This document shows, one piece after another, positions 12,201 through 22,906 of a stretch of 64,000 bases of DNA. This DNA comes from Roridomyces roridus (Eukaryota > Basidiomycota > Agaricomycetes > Agaricales > Mycenaceae), in the NCBI GenBank assembly GCA_029378245.1, contig JARKIF010000020.1, forward strand, positions 496,001 to 560,000, written 5' to 3'. The stretch's first letter is position 1. The number at the start of each line of letters is the position of its first letter. The position numbers and the translations under genes are program-made. Under the pieces are notes generated by a model, which searched no databases, was not told the DNA's origin, and saw nothing but the letters and a program-made list of their open reading frames with translations.

Positions 12201-13531
12201 AATGCTTCAACTTCGACCTGATTTGAGTTCTCTATCCGCAGATCAAGCCAAGGAATTGCAGCAGATCTCCTCAGCATTGTATGCAGGAGGAACTAATGAG
12301 CTCACCGAGTTGGCCCAACGGCGGAAGAAACTTCTCCAAGAGATACGGCAGCAACCCGGATGTCAGTACTTCCTTACTGCCCAGCCTTATGAAGCTCTCC
12401 GCCATGCATCCTCGTCTGGTCCCGTTGTAATCTTGAATGGTCACAAGAATGGGTGTGATGGGATTATAATCCCCAGTCCTTCACTGGAACCCGTGCACGT
12501 AGTATTCCCGGATGTCACGGTTGAGCTGCTCAAAATTCGGCAAACCACTCTCAAGGAAGTGCTCAGCTATTGCGGAGTCAGAACCCGCGGAGAATCCTCA
12601 TCTACCAGACTATTCTGCCGTCCAGAGGGATATTCAACCCTTTCGGTTCAAGACAAGTTCAAGACTTTGCTGGAATGGCTTTGGGAAAAAATTGTTCATC
12701 CAGTTTATCAGGTGTTGAGCTCTGTAAGTGCAGGGTTCCTTCATTTCACATTCAAAAATTTATTCTTTGATACAGCAAGGGATTGACAAAGGAAGGCTCT
12801 GGTGGTTACCAACTGGACCATTCACAGGTCTACCACTACATGCCTGTCCACCGACCACAGATTTCATCCATTCCTACACCGCCACCCTTGGGTCCCTTTT
12901 AGATGCTCGACATGAACGGTCAATGAACACTGTCAAGATCGGACTCGTTGGAGTAACCCACACAGGTGTTGGTGGAATGAACCGTCTGGTCGCCGTCAGA
13001 GAAGAAATCGAGAAAATCCAAAAAGTGACACCACCCTCCGAGATCTTGTGTGCCATCGGAGAAGAGGCCACTCCCCAGGCTGTGACAAACCAGCTGCAGA
13101 ACTGCTCATGGGTTCATCTTGCATGTCATGGAAAACAAGATCTGGTTGAACCCACGAAAAGCCATCTTCTATTGTACGATGGGCACCTGGAGTTGGATGA
13201 AATTTTGAAGATGCCACTGCCAAATGCACAAGTGGTATTCCTCTCAGCATGCCAAACAGCCATGGGGGATGCTCGTCTCATCAATGAATCCTTCCATCTT
13301 GGCGGTGGCTTCATTGCTGCTGGATTTCGAGGAGCAATTGGGACATTGTGGGCAATGAGCGATCAGGATGGGCCTACCGTTGCTCAGAGCTTTTACTCTC
13401 ATCTATTCCGAGAGGGCAGAAAACCAGATGCAACCGATGCAGCAGAGGCTTTGCATCTTGCCGTCAATAAACTGAGAGCTCAAGGTGTTCCATATGAACG
13501 CTGGGTCCCATTCATTCATATGGGGATTTGA
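9299..13531 (+). CDS. TPR-CHAT domain protein (putative caspase-like protease)
   Basis: Rebuilt as join(9299..9382, 9434..9529, 9589..12723, 12776..13531), giving 1356 residues. The ATG at 9299 is the first in frame after an upstream TGA, and the two short 5' exons join the large exon in phase. Residues of about 60-760 are tandem repeats of about 46 residues of the type GDLxDLxxAxxxxQxAVxLTP, an expanded TPR array. A helical linker leads to a C-terminal CHAT domain. The family's catalytic pair is present: His near residue 1223 in WVHLACHG and Cys near 1264 in VVFLSACQTAMGD, followed by GGGFIAAGFRGAIGTLWAMSD. CHAT domains are caspase-related cysteine peptidases. TPR-CHAT proteins serve as protein-cutting effectors in some bacterial defence systems, and related genes occur in mushroom fungi. 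An intracellular regulated protease is likely; its substrate is unknown. A MITE lies close upstream. Confidence 0.9.
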
Positions 13532-13993
13532 TGAACTGCAATTTGTGTACAATATGTAGTAGAATGGCTGATTTATTTATTTCAACCGACGCGTCCCGAT
13601 TGTGTTGCCATGTGTACGCGTTGTTTATGTAAGTATGCGCTGTTTACGTGTGAGTGTCAAAATTGATTATCATTGATATCGATCAACTCCCTTTGTCTTC
13701 CTCCGCGTCCAGTGTTTTCGCACTGTTCTGCCAACGCCTCTCGGGTGATCCTCATAGAGCCCGCGGGCATCAATATTTCTGGCTGCCTCCGACCGGACAC
13801 CCTTCGGGGCTTTCCGTCCCACCCACCCACGGATGAGTCCCTCATGACGCGGCTACTCATATTCGACGGACAACTCTGCCTCACGGCGAATTCACCTTCT
13901 TTCCCTCTCCCATTGCGACCAACTCGTCATTGCCTCGGATCTACTATACAACAAAAAATCTTTGACTCCGCTGACTGTCCACGCCCGTGCCCC
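13532..13993. other. Convergent 3' intergenic region
   Basis: About 460 bp between the 3' ends of the TPR-CHAT gene and the minus-strand hypothetical gene. No gene is seen. Confidence 0.4.
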
Positions 13994-15233
13994 TCAAACA
14001 TGCATCTTCTCCTTGATCTTGGCAATAAACCTCGACCTCCGCGTACCCTTGGGACTCTTCCCCTCCATCGAATCAACACTCACCTCCCTCTCGTGCCCGT
14101 TTCCCTCCTCTTCTACTCCCAGAGTCTCCTGTCTGCTACCGTCGCCACTCAACTCGAAACTACTATCTCCCGGTACACTCTCCTTGGAATCGGATTCGTG
14201 GTGCATCCCAGCCCCGGCGAACCCATGTTCCTCAAACTTCTCCCACGCAGCCTCGGGTGCCAACACGGATTCCACCGCATTCCCGTCCTGCTGCTGCGCA
14301 GAAGCGGTAAACACAGAGAACGACGAGTCGGACGAGGCAGCCACGGACGCCGTGGCAATAGCCTCCACGCTCGCATTCGCATTCGACGAGGAAACACTGT
14401 GGTCACTCAGCGAAAGCGGATGTTCTGGGTCGGAGAAGAAGTGATGTGTGTGCGTGAGCGGGACAGCGGTGAGTGCGTGCTGATCCCCGGCTTGCATCGT
14501 AGGCGGGGCGAAGTAGCCACTGGCTTGGACGCCGTCAGCTTCAGACTTGACGGGAGGGATGGGCGTGAAGGGCGTTGTGTGTTTTGGGTTCAGACGGAGT
14601 GGCACAGTGCTGGGGAAGTAGGCTGCATCGAGACCGTTGACGGGTGGGATGGGTGTGAACGGCGGCGGTGCGGCTTGCGTGGCGTTGCTGCCGACGCTGA
14701 GATAAACCGTGGGCGGCGTGCTCGCAATCTCCGAGGCGGGCGAAAGGAGAGCGGGCGTCGATCCGAGCGGTGCGTATCCATCGTGTCTCCGATCCTCGAT
14801 TGAGGAGATATCTGAGACTGACGACGTAAAGGACGACATGGTGCTTTGCCGTTCGGGCGAGTCGGTGTCGACGGCGATTTTGCGCTCTGTGGTAGGAGAC
14901 GGCGGGGAGTTCTGTCCAGAGTGGTGGGCTGCCAAGGGAGATGATCCCACTGTACGCAGGTGAGCATCCCGATGACAAACGATTGTGTGTTCACTCACCA
15001 AAGTAACCTGTAATCCCCGCCACCGCCGCCTTGGCCACATCGACCAATCCCTCGCCGCCCACATCGGTCTGATTGTCCTTCGAAGTCGCCCCCTCTTCCG
15101 GATAAGCTCCTGGGACAGGGGGCGTTGCGCATCCGGGCGGGGTATCTACAATGAGAGGTGGCGTGCTGGTGAGCTCCCCGCCCAGTATCGTCGACGAGTT
15201 TGTGGATTGAGCGGCAGTATCAGTGGTGGCCAT
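13994..15233 (-). CDS. Hypothetical Ser/Thr/Pro-rich protein with basic C-terminus
   Basis: Rebuilt as complement(join(13994..14949, 14999..15233)), 396 residues, with one 49-nt intron (donor GTGAGT, acceptor TACAG, phase 1). The protein starts MATTDTAAQSTNSS and is largely low-complexity, rich in Ser, Thr, Pro and Ala. It has a repeated FTPIPPV motif near the middle, a Ser/Ala-rich acidic stretch, and the basic C-terminal tail RRSRFIAKIKEKMHV. There is no signal peptide or membrane segment. The conserved-looking basic tail and the N-terminal GITGYF block suggest a soluble, mostly disordered basidiomycete protein. I do not recognise a named family. Confidence 0.7.
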
Positions 15234-15441
15234 ATCGTTATGCTTCCGGGATGAGGGTAGGAGACAAGAGTTGAAAGACAGGGGCCGATCGAGCGAATTC
15301 TCGTGACGTCAGTACCCGAGGGAAGGCTAACCATACAGAACGCAATATTACATTCATCCGCCGAGCCTCGTAGCAAACGACAACCAGTATAACTCAGTAC
15401 GCCCTTTGCCCGCCTCATCTTCGTCGACCCCGCTGATGCCT

Positions 15442-15943
15442 TTAGCCGATCTTGGGGCAGTTTCCATCCGACCCATCCGCCGGGATGCAGCTTTCCGCAA
15501 AGGTCAGTCAACGACACTTTCAACGCAATGTGCAAGAAAAACACTCACGTGCTTCCGCGCGTGAAGCAACAAATCTCGTCGCTTGCGCCTGGTGCGATCA
15601 CATTCAATGTCAGTCCAACTCGAGGGCTCGATTCTTACAAGGAGGCTAAAATGAAGTGTTCGTTTAGATGAATGAGCATCAGAGAGAATGAAGCGGGACG
15701 CACGCAGGGCGCGAACGAGGGGCACGGAATCAACTAGATCAAGCAGACGTGGGTCAAATCACAACGCGGAGTCCGAACAACGGTACACACTGGCGGCGTC
15801 GGACCACCTATAATGAGCCCAGGTCAACAATATCCCAGCATCCAAAACAGCTAGGAGTGCTCACAAACAATATCCGCAGCTGCCGCAGCCGCATGGGTGA
15901 ATGCGAGAAGGAGGAGAGCACTCGAGATGAATTTGTTGTACAT
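15442..15943 (-). CDS. Small secreted 8-cysteine protein ssp-1
   Basis: Rebuilt as complement(join(15442..15490, 15549..15588, 15639..15645, 15704..15733, 15791..15807, 15865..15943)), 73 residues. Signal peptide MYNKFISSALLLLAFTHAAA. The mature part has eight cysteines spaced C-x8-C-x5-C-x2-C-x5-CC-x6-C-x9-C, including LIPCPSFAPC and DEICCFTRGSTC. The third internal exon is a 7-nt microexon (CCTCCTT at 15639-15645) flanked by TTTTAG and GTAAGA; skipping it would lose a cysteine and break the frame. Intron positions and phases match those of ssp-6. A TATA box lies 40 bp upstream. Probably extracellular; the Cys pattern suggests a disulfide-knotted fold. Role unknown (effector-like, defensive or structural). 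Confidence 0.75.
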
Positions 15944-15982
15944 CGTAAGTTGATGAAGATTGTCTGCTGAAACGTTTGCAGC

Positions 15983-15989
15983 TTTTATA
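15983..15989 (-). promoter_or_regulatory. TATA box of ssp-1
   Basis: TATAAAA on the minus strand, about 40 bp before the ssp-1 ATG. Confidence 0.6.
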
Positions 15990-16616
15990 CCTTTGAATGA
16001 CGGTGCCACGGCGGACTCCAATGAGTCTTGACTCTTGGGGATGCCAATGCCCGTGTACATACCAAGCTTCATGTCGGTGGCACGGCGTCGGCTCCACAAT
16101 ATCTATTGAAAAAGTACCGCGGTCCCCGCAGACTCTCTCATTCAATGACCCTGCCCGAAAATGAATCATTCACATGGCGGGAACGGCGGGAGCCAGGTGA
16201 CTGAAGTAATTCTTATCACGTCGACGGAAAACCGTAAGTCATTCAAAAGTCATTCAATTTCATTCAAGAGCGGGAAGCCAGAACCGACTGAATACTAGTA
16301 TTCCGTGCCCGAACCCAATGGAATTCCCGCAGAGTTACTTCTCCGGGCTCCTTCGAAGATAGTATTCGTGCGTCGAAAGGCTCCCATTGGCTACTGAGTC
16401 GCATAGGCCCTGCCGGATGATGCCGGTCCAAGCCGGCGATTCGGATGCGTCGGATCAGTCTCAGGCGATGTTCGCGCCGGTAATGCCGATGATGACATCA
16501 CTCTTCACTCTTTTCGGAACTTGTTCGGAACGCAAAGACATGGATTGAGAAGAGTGACAGTAGATAAACTGCTCCCCGCTCTCTTGGATTCATTCCGGCA
16601 CCTAAGTATTGTCCTT

Positions 16617-17058
16617 CTAATCTCTTGCGCAGGGGGTGTTAGTCGGCACACACCTAGAGGGATTCAATTATAAAATTGAAAGAATTCATTGACCGGGATC
16701 AGACTTACGCGCTGCTGAAGAATCCACGGCAGCAGAAGGTTCCTTCGGGGCAGGGATCCTCCGGCTTGGTAGTAACATCAGATTCGAAAATTCAGACAGA
16801 TGACGGAAGAATACTCACGCAGGGCGGGAAGACGGGACAATCCGGCGTCTGTGAGTTACAGTTCAATGGGCAGGCGTTCTTTTGACCAAAACAATAAAGA
16901 TACATACAACCGAAGGATCACCTGCGGGGTTCATTCATCAGTGGCTGCTCTCCGGATTCACGGCACCCCAAGAATGAAGTACACGCACATTGGGCCAGGG
17001 CAGTGGCGGAGAACGCGAAAAGCAGGAGCGCGCTCGAGAGGAGTGTCTTGAAGTACAT
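16617..17058 (-). CDS. Small secreted 8-cysteine protein ssp-2
   Basis: Rebuilt as complement(join(16617..16653, 16709..16764, 16819..16848, 16908..16921, 16989..17058)), 68 residues. Signal peptide MYFKTLLSSALLLFAFSATA, cleaved near ALAQ-C. The mature part shows C-x7-C-x5-C-x4-C-x5-CC-x7-C-x6-C, for example TPDCPVFPPC and EGTFCCRGFFSSAC, ending in TPCARD. Gene structure matches ssp-1 except that the segment matching the 7-nt microexon is fused to the following exon (CCGGAGGATCCCTGC), so this copy has one intron fewer. All introns are 54-67 nt and in phase. A TATAAG box lies near 17106-17111 on the minus strand. Function unknown; extracellular and disulfide-rich by inference. Confidence 0.75.
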
Positions 17059-17444
17059 CTTTGAGTTTCTTTGAATGAGGGATGTAGACGTACAGGTCGC
17101 CCTTCTTATAACAAGTGTATACTTTAGTACAGGCTTTGACCCCCCGTGCCAAGAGTCCCAAGACCAACCCAAGGAATGGATGCGGGTTTGGGATATTATG
17201 CGTCGCGGAACTTCACAAGCCTCGAGTGTGGCATTCCACACCCATCGGCGCCGAATTGAATTCACAACCGTGCCAAGGGAAGGAGACGGACCTTCCTGCG
17301 AATTGTTACGCTAAAAAGATTCTAAGCTCACGGGAACACATCGATCAGTTTGGGGTATAATCCTTTGGGAATAGCCAATCTTACAACATCCCTAGTGCGA
17401 CCCTGCACTACTTGCGCTGGTAAGCGTTAACATTCATTACCAGA
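17059..17444. other. Intergenic region upstream of ssp-2
   Basis: No gene is seen apart from the ssp-2 promoter region. Confidence 0.4.
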
Positions 17445-17607
17445 GTCTCGTTACCCCAGTATCTCTATCACTCCGCGATGCTGAGAAATACACCATGCCC
17501 GTCGGGAAACCCTACTCGCAGATGCAGACTGATCGTTAGAGGCGCAGCACTTGAAGTGGCAATGGTCGACGGAACCCGGAACCCATTCGAATGGATACAT
17601 ATCGCTC
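17445..17607. repeat. 163-bp direct repeat, left copy, flanking E1
   Basis: By eye identical to 22519-22681. On the minus strand it encodes HCHFKCCASNDQSASA, resembling the CC-containing exon of the ssp genes, so it looks like a fossil piece of an ssp gene. It ends 26 bp before the left end of E1. Confidence 0.75.
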
Positions 17608-17633
17608 TGAATGCGCTTTAGATGGCATCCCAC

Positions 17634-17807
17634 AGTGAAGTACTGACGAGCTTGCGAAAGCAGAACGGGTTCTTGTGACAGCGGAGTGGAGTGACATGTG
17701 ATTTGTGATCCGCGCTTCTCTCATCACACCACGACCATCTGCCAGCACTTCGTGCAATGCAGCCTCTACATCGACGAATCCACCGTCCAGACTCTCCAAA
17801 ACTTTTC
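17634..17807 (+). repeat. E1 split direct repeat A1
   Basis: 174 bp starting AGTGAAGTACTGACGAGC; same as A2 at 21998-22171. Confidence 0.85.
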
Positions 17808-18239
17808 TCTGGCTACATTGGCTCTGTTTTCTCTCGCTTTCACCGCCGGGAACACCTGTCGTGCCCTGTTTTCCTTCTGGATACACTTGCCTCACCCAAA
17901 CCTCGTAGTTTCAATTGGACCACCTAGATGACTAGCCGCCGGGACTGGGGTGAGTTCCACTGGTCCTATGACTTTCGATTTGCTTTACGACCCATGTTTA
18001 TCCCTCAATTACGATCCCTGTACGCCATCGTGGCCCATCCATCGGACCATCACTTGCTATCGAGTTACTACATCCCCGCTGTCAGTTGATCTCGTCCCCT
18101 TCTGCGCTGCCGATGGTCTCGCTGCGCCGGCTCATGAAACTCTTTTCTGTGACATGTCTATGTCCTTGACCGCTAACTCACCCTGTGCTTCCCCTGCTAT
18201 TGGCTTCTCCTTCCTGGCCATCAAATGTTCATTCGTTCG

Positions 18240-19160
18240 CTATACGCATCTATTCCCTCGAGTCTTGGATTGCTTCCTCCGCTATCAAAAGTGCTGAGCT
18301 TCTGGGCATTGAGTTCCCATCCATTCATTCATTCATGCATCCATGCCATCGAGCGCTGGATTGTTTTTTATTTCCCTGCTATCGAAAGTGTCGAGTTTTC
18401 TGGGCATACAGTTCCCATTCAATCATTCGTGCCTCCATGCCCTTGAGCGCTGGATTGCCTCATTCCGTTGCTATCGAAAGTGCGGATTTTTCTGGGCATC
18501 AAGTTCCCATTTAATTATTGGTGCTTCTATGCCCTCGAGCAATGGGCATTGTTCCTTATTCCTCGAACACATCAAGTTTCTAGGCGCCAAATCCCCATCT
18601 GTACCGTCCATGTCCTCAGGAGTAACAACCTCCTTCTCAACTCCGGGTTTTACGGAACGGTTAACACTGCACGATCGACTTGGGATCGCCTGTGCCTCAA
18701 CCGCGCAAGATGACTATGACGACGTTGCTGACATACAGTTCTATACTCACGCCGATACAACATTTCGGCACATCCACGGGTATCTTGCTGTGAAATTACT
18801 AGACTGCCCTGTTGCTCCGCTATCAAAAATGTCAAGTTTCATCCGGCCTCAGCCTTCGAGCACCCTACTGTGAAATTGCTAAGTTGTCCTGTTCCTCTGC
18901 TATCAAGTGTTGAGTTTCATGCTGCCAAGGCCATCGAGCGCCCCTTTCAAAATGCTTTACATTGCTATCGAAAGCGTTGTTTCCTCCTGCCAAGGCCGTC
19001 GAGTGCCCTTTTCAAATTGCTTTCAAAAGCTGCCCTCCGCTATCGGAAGCGTTGAACCTCTGGGCATTGAGCTCCCATTTGTTATCACATGTCTACACCG
19101 TTGAATGGTGATTTGCTTCGTTTTCCACTATCGAAAGTGTTGAATTTTCCGGCCATCTAG
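18240..19160 (+). repeat. Degenerate tandem repeats inside E1
   Basis: Units of roughly 60-120 bp recur with the phrases CGAGCGCTGGATTG, CTATCGAAAGTG and GGGCAT..AGTTCCCAT. The same phrases appear, reverse-complemented, in the inner part of E2 (36800-37920), so they belong to the element family. Confidence 0.65.
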
Positions 19161-21840
19161 TGCCCTTTCTTCATGATATGCATCCTGTAACCTCAAGAAT
19201 ATCGAACGAGACCGTCTTTGGATCAAGACCTAGGTTCTCTCGCGGACGTTTATGCTTATGGCTTGGGAACGATGGATTGACCACCACACTCAACTCTGTT
19301 GTCTTCTTGCCTACCCCTCCCTCTTCTCCAGCTTGAATCACGCCGGAAGACTGCAACAGTGTTTACTAACTTACAGGACTTGGGTTAACGCTCCATTATG
19401 AATCATCCTCAGTGACTATCGGTCCATCGCAGACGAATGGCTATGGGATTGCCTTATTGGATTTGGACTTGAGGTTGTTCCACTCAGCCGGACGCCACAT
19501 CAACATTTCGGTGTACTGACGGAAAGCTTATCGTGAACTGACTGGATTGCCCTCTTCTTCTGGAATCGCTTGGGGATACAACTCCATGCCATCAAGCGCT
19601 GGATTCAGTTGCCCGGAATGTCCTATATCTGTATCTGCTCTAGGGAGGACTGTCCGAACTCAACTTGAGCTCGGTCTCAATTCTCAATCGCAATTTTCGG
19701 TTTCCTTCAACGCATCCATGTCATCGAGCGCTGGATTGTGTTGCACCTCATCTTTGAAGGGGCGGTTTGCCATCGATGGCGTTCTATTTTGCATGTCGAA
19801 GTTCCTGGTCCTCAAGCGCCGGATGTGTGTTCTTGCCCTCGACGATGCTCCTTGCCATGCACACATTCTTTTAATGATACTCGAGTGATGGTTGGCCTGT
19901 TATTGTTGCATTCATGTACAATGATGAGCACTATGCCCGTATCTTTTCATTGCGGCCGTTGCTTTCCGGCACATGTATGCCTTTGGTTATGGGATTTCTA
20001 ACCATCGCGTGCATACTGTTGACGTCGGAATAGGTCGGTTGTGTTGCACTGTCGAATGTGCCATGGCTGTCCGCTGATGATATGTACGCCGGCTGCGAGG
20101 CACTGGAATCTCTCCCTCCTTTGCGTACTCAATGGGGGGTGACCTGTCCATTGTGGGAGGCACTCGTCTTCTCTGATTTATCGGCTTATGCGGGCAATGT
20201 CCCGCACCGAATATCCTTTACCTGTATTCGTTGGGTCTTTTTCTTCTGCGTTCGAACTGTGGTTATGCAATGGAGGCGTTGGCTGCACCATCAACCGGGC
20301 AGTTCTGCGCGCTCTCCATCTCGCTGCCCAATTTCAGTTTTGACGGCCTCTGGCGGAGATCGGAGCCACACCGTGTTCATTTCGATACTCGCAATGTCCC
20401 GTGTACGACCTACGTTCTTGGGGACATCATGACCAAAGTTTCTTTGGCATGACGGGCGGGTTGAGTCGGAACATCACCTAGTGCTTCGCGTTCATCGTTT
20501 TCTGGTTGGGGTTTTTGATACCCGTCACCCACTTTGATTCGGTATTTGTCGTACTTCAGCACTCGTTCAAGGCCCTTCTCTATTAGGGTGAAGACGAAGT
20601 TCAGCTACCCTATCTACTAGTGGGTAGCTTTTGACTGTTCGAGCCACTACCAACCGTCCCTGTCTCAAAGATTCTCGAGATATCACACCGAGCCTTCTCT
20701 CAATGCTCTCACTCCATAGGGCAACTGATTTATCCGGAAAGACGGTACACGGCGTTTTCGGAACGAATAGAAACATCACACTAGACTGGGTTGATTTCGG
20801 CGCATGCGCTTCTCCTTTTACATACCCCACGGGGGTTTGTACGATTCTATCTGACGAGTCCCCAACGTTCTACTTCAATATCCACGTCGATTTGGATTGA
20901 ACTCTCCGTTCATCAAGAGCATCTTTGTCTTATGTATCTTCAGTTCACATAGACATCCATCATCTGGATCCTCTCGGGTTCATCTGTGGCCCCCCGCGTC
21001 ATTGACATCGTTGACATTCGCAGCCTACCACAAAATTTCTTCATCATTCAACCTCGCTATTCGAATGAATCCGGGCTCGATTAAATTCAACTGCTGGACC
21101 TTGTGGTTGCAGACTGCTCCTAGGACTCAGCAGCGTGTGCGACTTCTCTGCTCATGCGGGTATTTCACTTTTCCCAGTAACGGCACACTTCTTTCTCCTT
21201 TCCTTCGTGATCTCATCCAGAGCAGAGCTCCTGTCCGCTCAATTTGTGCTGCTCTAGTTGGCTTTCGTGTCACACCTGTCCAATATACACTGTGACTTCA
21301 ACATGGTATCTCTAGTCTTGTGTCTTGGAATTTTCCTCAAGAGCTTGGTTCCTGTTGGCGGTATTCGATTTGTTTACAGAAGTCAGTCATCATCCATTCC
21401 GGGACTGCAAAACGGGACGGTGGGGCAGTTATTTCATGCACATTCGATTTCGAGGCCTACTGCACTCTTCGTTGCCTCACGGGCGCGTAGTCCAGAGTTC
21501 GGTGTTTTTCGTTGATTGGTGATGTCCTTCGTCCGCTTGGATCTTGGCCACTTGTCCACCGCCTCTTCATTGACTGTTCTGGGACTCGGACATAGTTATC
21601 ATCGGTCGCCTCCGAAATCTACACCCAAGGCCCGGGCCTACATTTCCAACATCCGTGATTGGCTTTCCCTGTCTTCCGACTCGTGTTTGGATCGGCATAC
21701 AAGTTGTTCAGTCCTATCTGTTCGGCCTTTTTGGAGACTCTCCCAAGCTACTACCATGGACTTGACGACATCTTCGCCGCTGATTTGTTGGGCTAGTCGT
21801 GGGCGTTGGTGATGCCCTCGTCTGGCGTCTCCGTTTTTTG

Positions 21841-21997
21841 GGTTCATTCTCCACGCCTCACCATCGCCCTACGACCTGGAGATCAGTGGTTCGAGAAGTG
21901 GAATCTTCCGCTGTTCTTCCACCCCCAAGTGAATCTCTGTGGCTGCCCCAAGGAAATTCGAATTCAACTTCCAGACGCAAACGAAGCGCAGAACAAG
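21841..21997 (+). repeat. E1 split direct repeat B1
   Basis: 157 bp from GGTTCATTCTCC to GCGCAGAACAAG; same as B2 at 22258-22414. Confidence 0.85.
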
Positions 21998-22171
21998 AGT
22001 GAAGTACTGACGAGCTTGCGAAAGCAGAACGGGTTCTTGTGACAGCGGAGTGGAGTGACATGTGATTTGTGATCCGCGCTTCTCTCATCACACCACGACC
22101 ATCTGCCAGCACTTCGTGCAATGCAGCCTCTACATCGACGAATCCACCGTCCAGACTCTCCAAAACTTTTC
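21998..22171 (+). repeat. E1 split direct repeat A2
   Basis: Second copy of A1; begins directly after B1 without any spacer. Confidence 0.85.
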
Positions 22172-22257
22172 CCACCCACCCTCGCCTTCAATCATCTCTT
22201 TCAGCTTCTCAATGGCCTATGGGGCAGACACAGGTAGAGCGGTGGTTGGGGTTTCAT

Positions 22258-22414
22258 GGTTCATTCTCCACGCCTCACCATCGCCCTACGACCTGGAGAT
22301 CAGTGGTTCGAGAAGTGGAATCTTCCGCTGTTCTTCCACCCCCAAGTGAATCTCTGTGGCTGCCCCAAGGAAATTCGAATTCAACTTCCAGACGCAAACG
22401 AAGCGCAGAACAAG
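22258..22414 (+). repeat. E1 split direct repeat B2 (3' end of element)
   Basis: Second copy of B1; forms the right end of E1. Confidence 0.85.
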
Positions 22415-22518
22415 ATCACGACCTAGACATATCTCCCCATATCTTTTTAGTTTTAGTTATCAAGATTTGCGCGCAGCCTCCCCAATGACGTGCCCAGGTG
22501 CCGGCGATAATAACCCTG

Positions 22519-22681
22519 GTCTCGTTACCCCAGTATCTCTATCACTCCGCGATGCTGAGAAATACACCATGCCCGTCGGGAAACCCTACTCGCAGATGCA
22601 GACTGATCGTTAGAGGCGCAGCACTTGAAGTGGCAATGGTCGACGGAACCCGGAACCCATTCGAATGGATACATATCGCTC
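22519..22681. repeat. 163-bp direct repeat, right copy, flanking E1
   Basis: Same sequence as 17445-17607, beginning 104 bp after the right end of E1. It carries the ssp-like FKCC segment on the minus strand. Confidence 0.75.
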
Positions 22682-22847
22682 CTCGGCGCAAATATCCAAG
22701 AGACAATGGACTGTGCTCTGTTTGGGATGCATTCCACGCTGAGGAGGCTAGCCGCTACTCAAGTTTCCGCATGCCAATGTTTTTGATGACGGATCTGATC
22801 GGACTATGGCGGGCATCAATGCATCACGGTGGTTCCATACACTACAC

Positions 22848-22906
22848 TTCAACTTTATTCCAGTCTTTGCACACTTTACAGGCTACCAAATGCTAGATGC
22901 CGTTCT
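22848..22906. repeat. Tandem segmental duplication marker, copy 1
   Basis: A block containing TTATTCCAGTCTTTGCACAC and GGCTACCAAATGCTAGATGCC. It recurs near 24408-24466 and, more diverged, near 25797-25853. It lies downstream of each of ssp-3, ssp-4 and ssp-5 and shows that these genes arose by tandem duplication of units of about 1.4-1.6 kb. Confidence 0.7.

Larger units (their letters stand above)
17634..22414 (+). mobile_element. E1: non-autonomous DIRS/Ngaro-like element with split direct repeats
   Basis: This 4781-bp unit has the order A1 (17634-17807), internal region, B1 (21841-21997), A2 (21998-22171), 86-bp spacer, B2 (22258-22414). A1 and A2 (174 bp) match exactly by eye, as do B1 and B2 (157 bp). 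B1 abuts A2 directly, so the B1/A2 junction equals the element's end joined to its start. That is the split-direct-repeat layout of Ngaro/PAT-type tyrosine-recombinase retrotransposons. No target-site duplication is seen, as expected for that class. No reverse transcriptase, RNase H or tyrosine recombinase frame is visible; the inside is non-coding with tandem repeats. E1 shares ends and internal motifs with E2. Confidence 0.75.

Noticed and set aside
13673..14803. 376-codon open frame on the plus strand
   Set aside because: It is the antisense shadow of the minus-strand Ser/Thr/Pro-rich gene, whose spliced frame has a proper start, intron and conserved-looking tail.
16879..16907. 29-nt intron in ssp-2
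   Set aside because: The AG at 16879-16880 would give an implausibly short intron; the next AG gives a 59-nt intron and an exon that aligns with the other ssp genes.
18343..18873. Open frame of about 176 codons inside E1
   Set aside because: It is made of the element's tandem repeats, has no domain or plausible composition, and is not preserved in E2.
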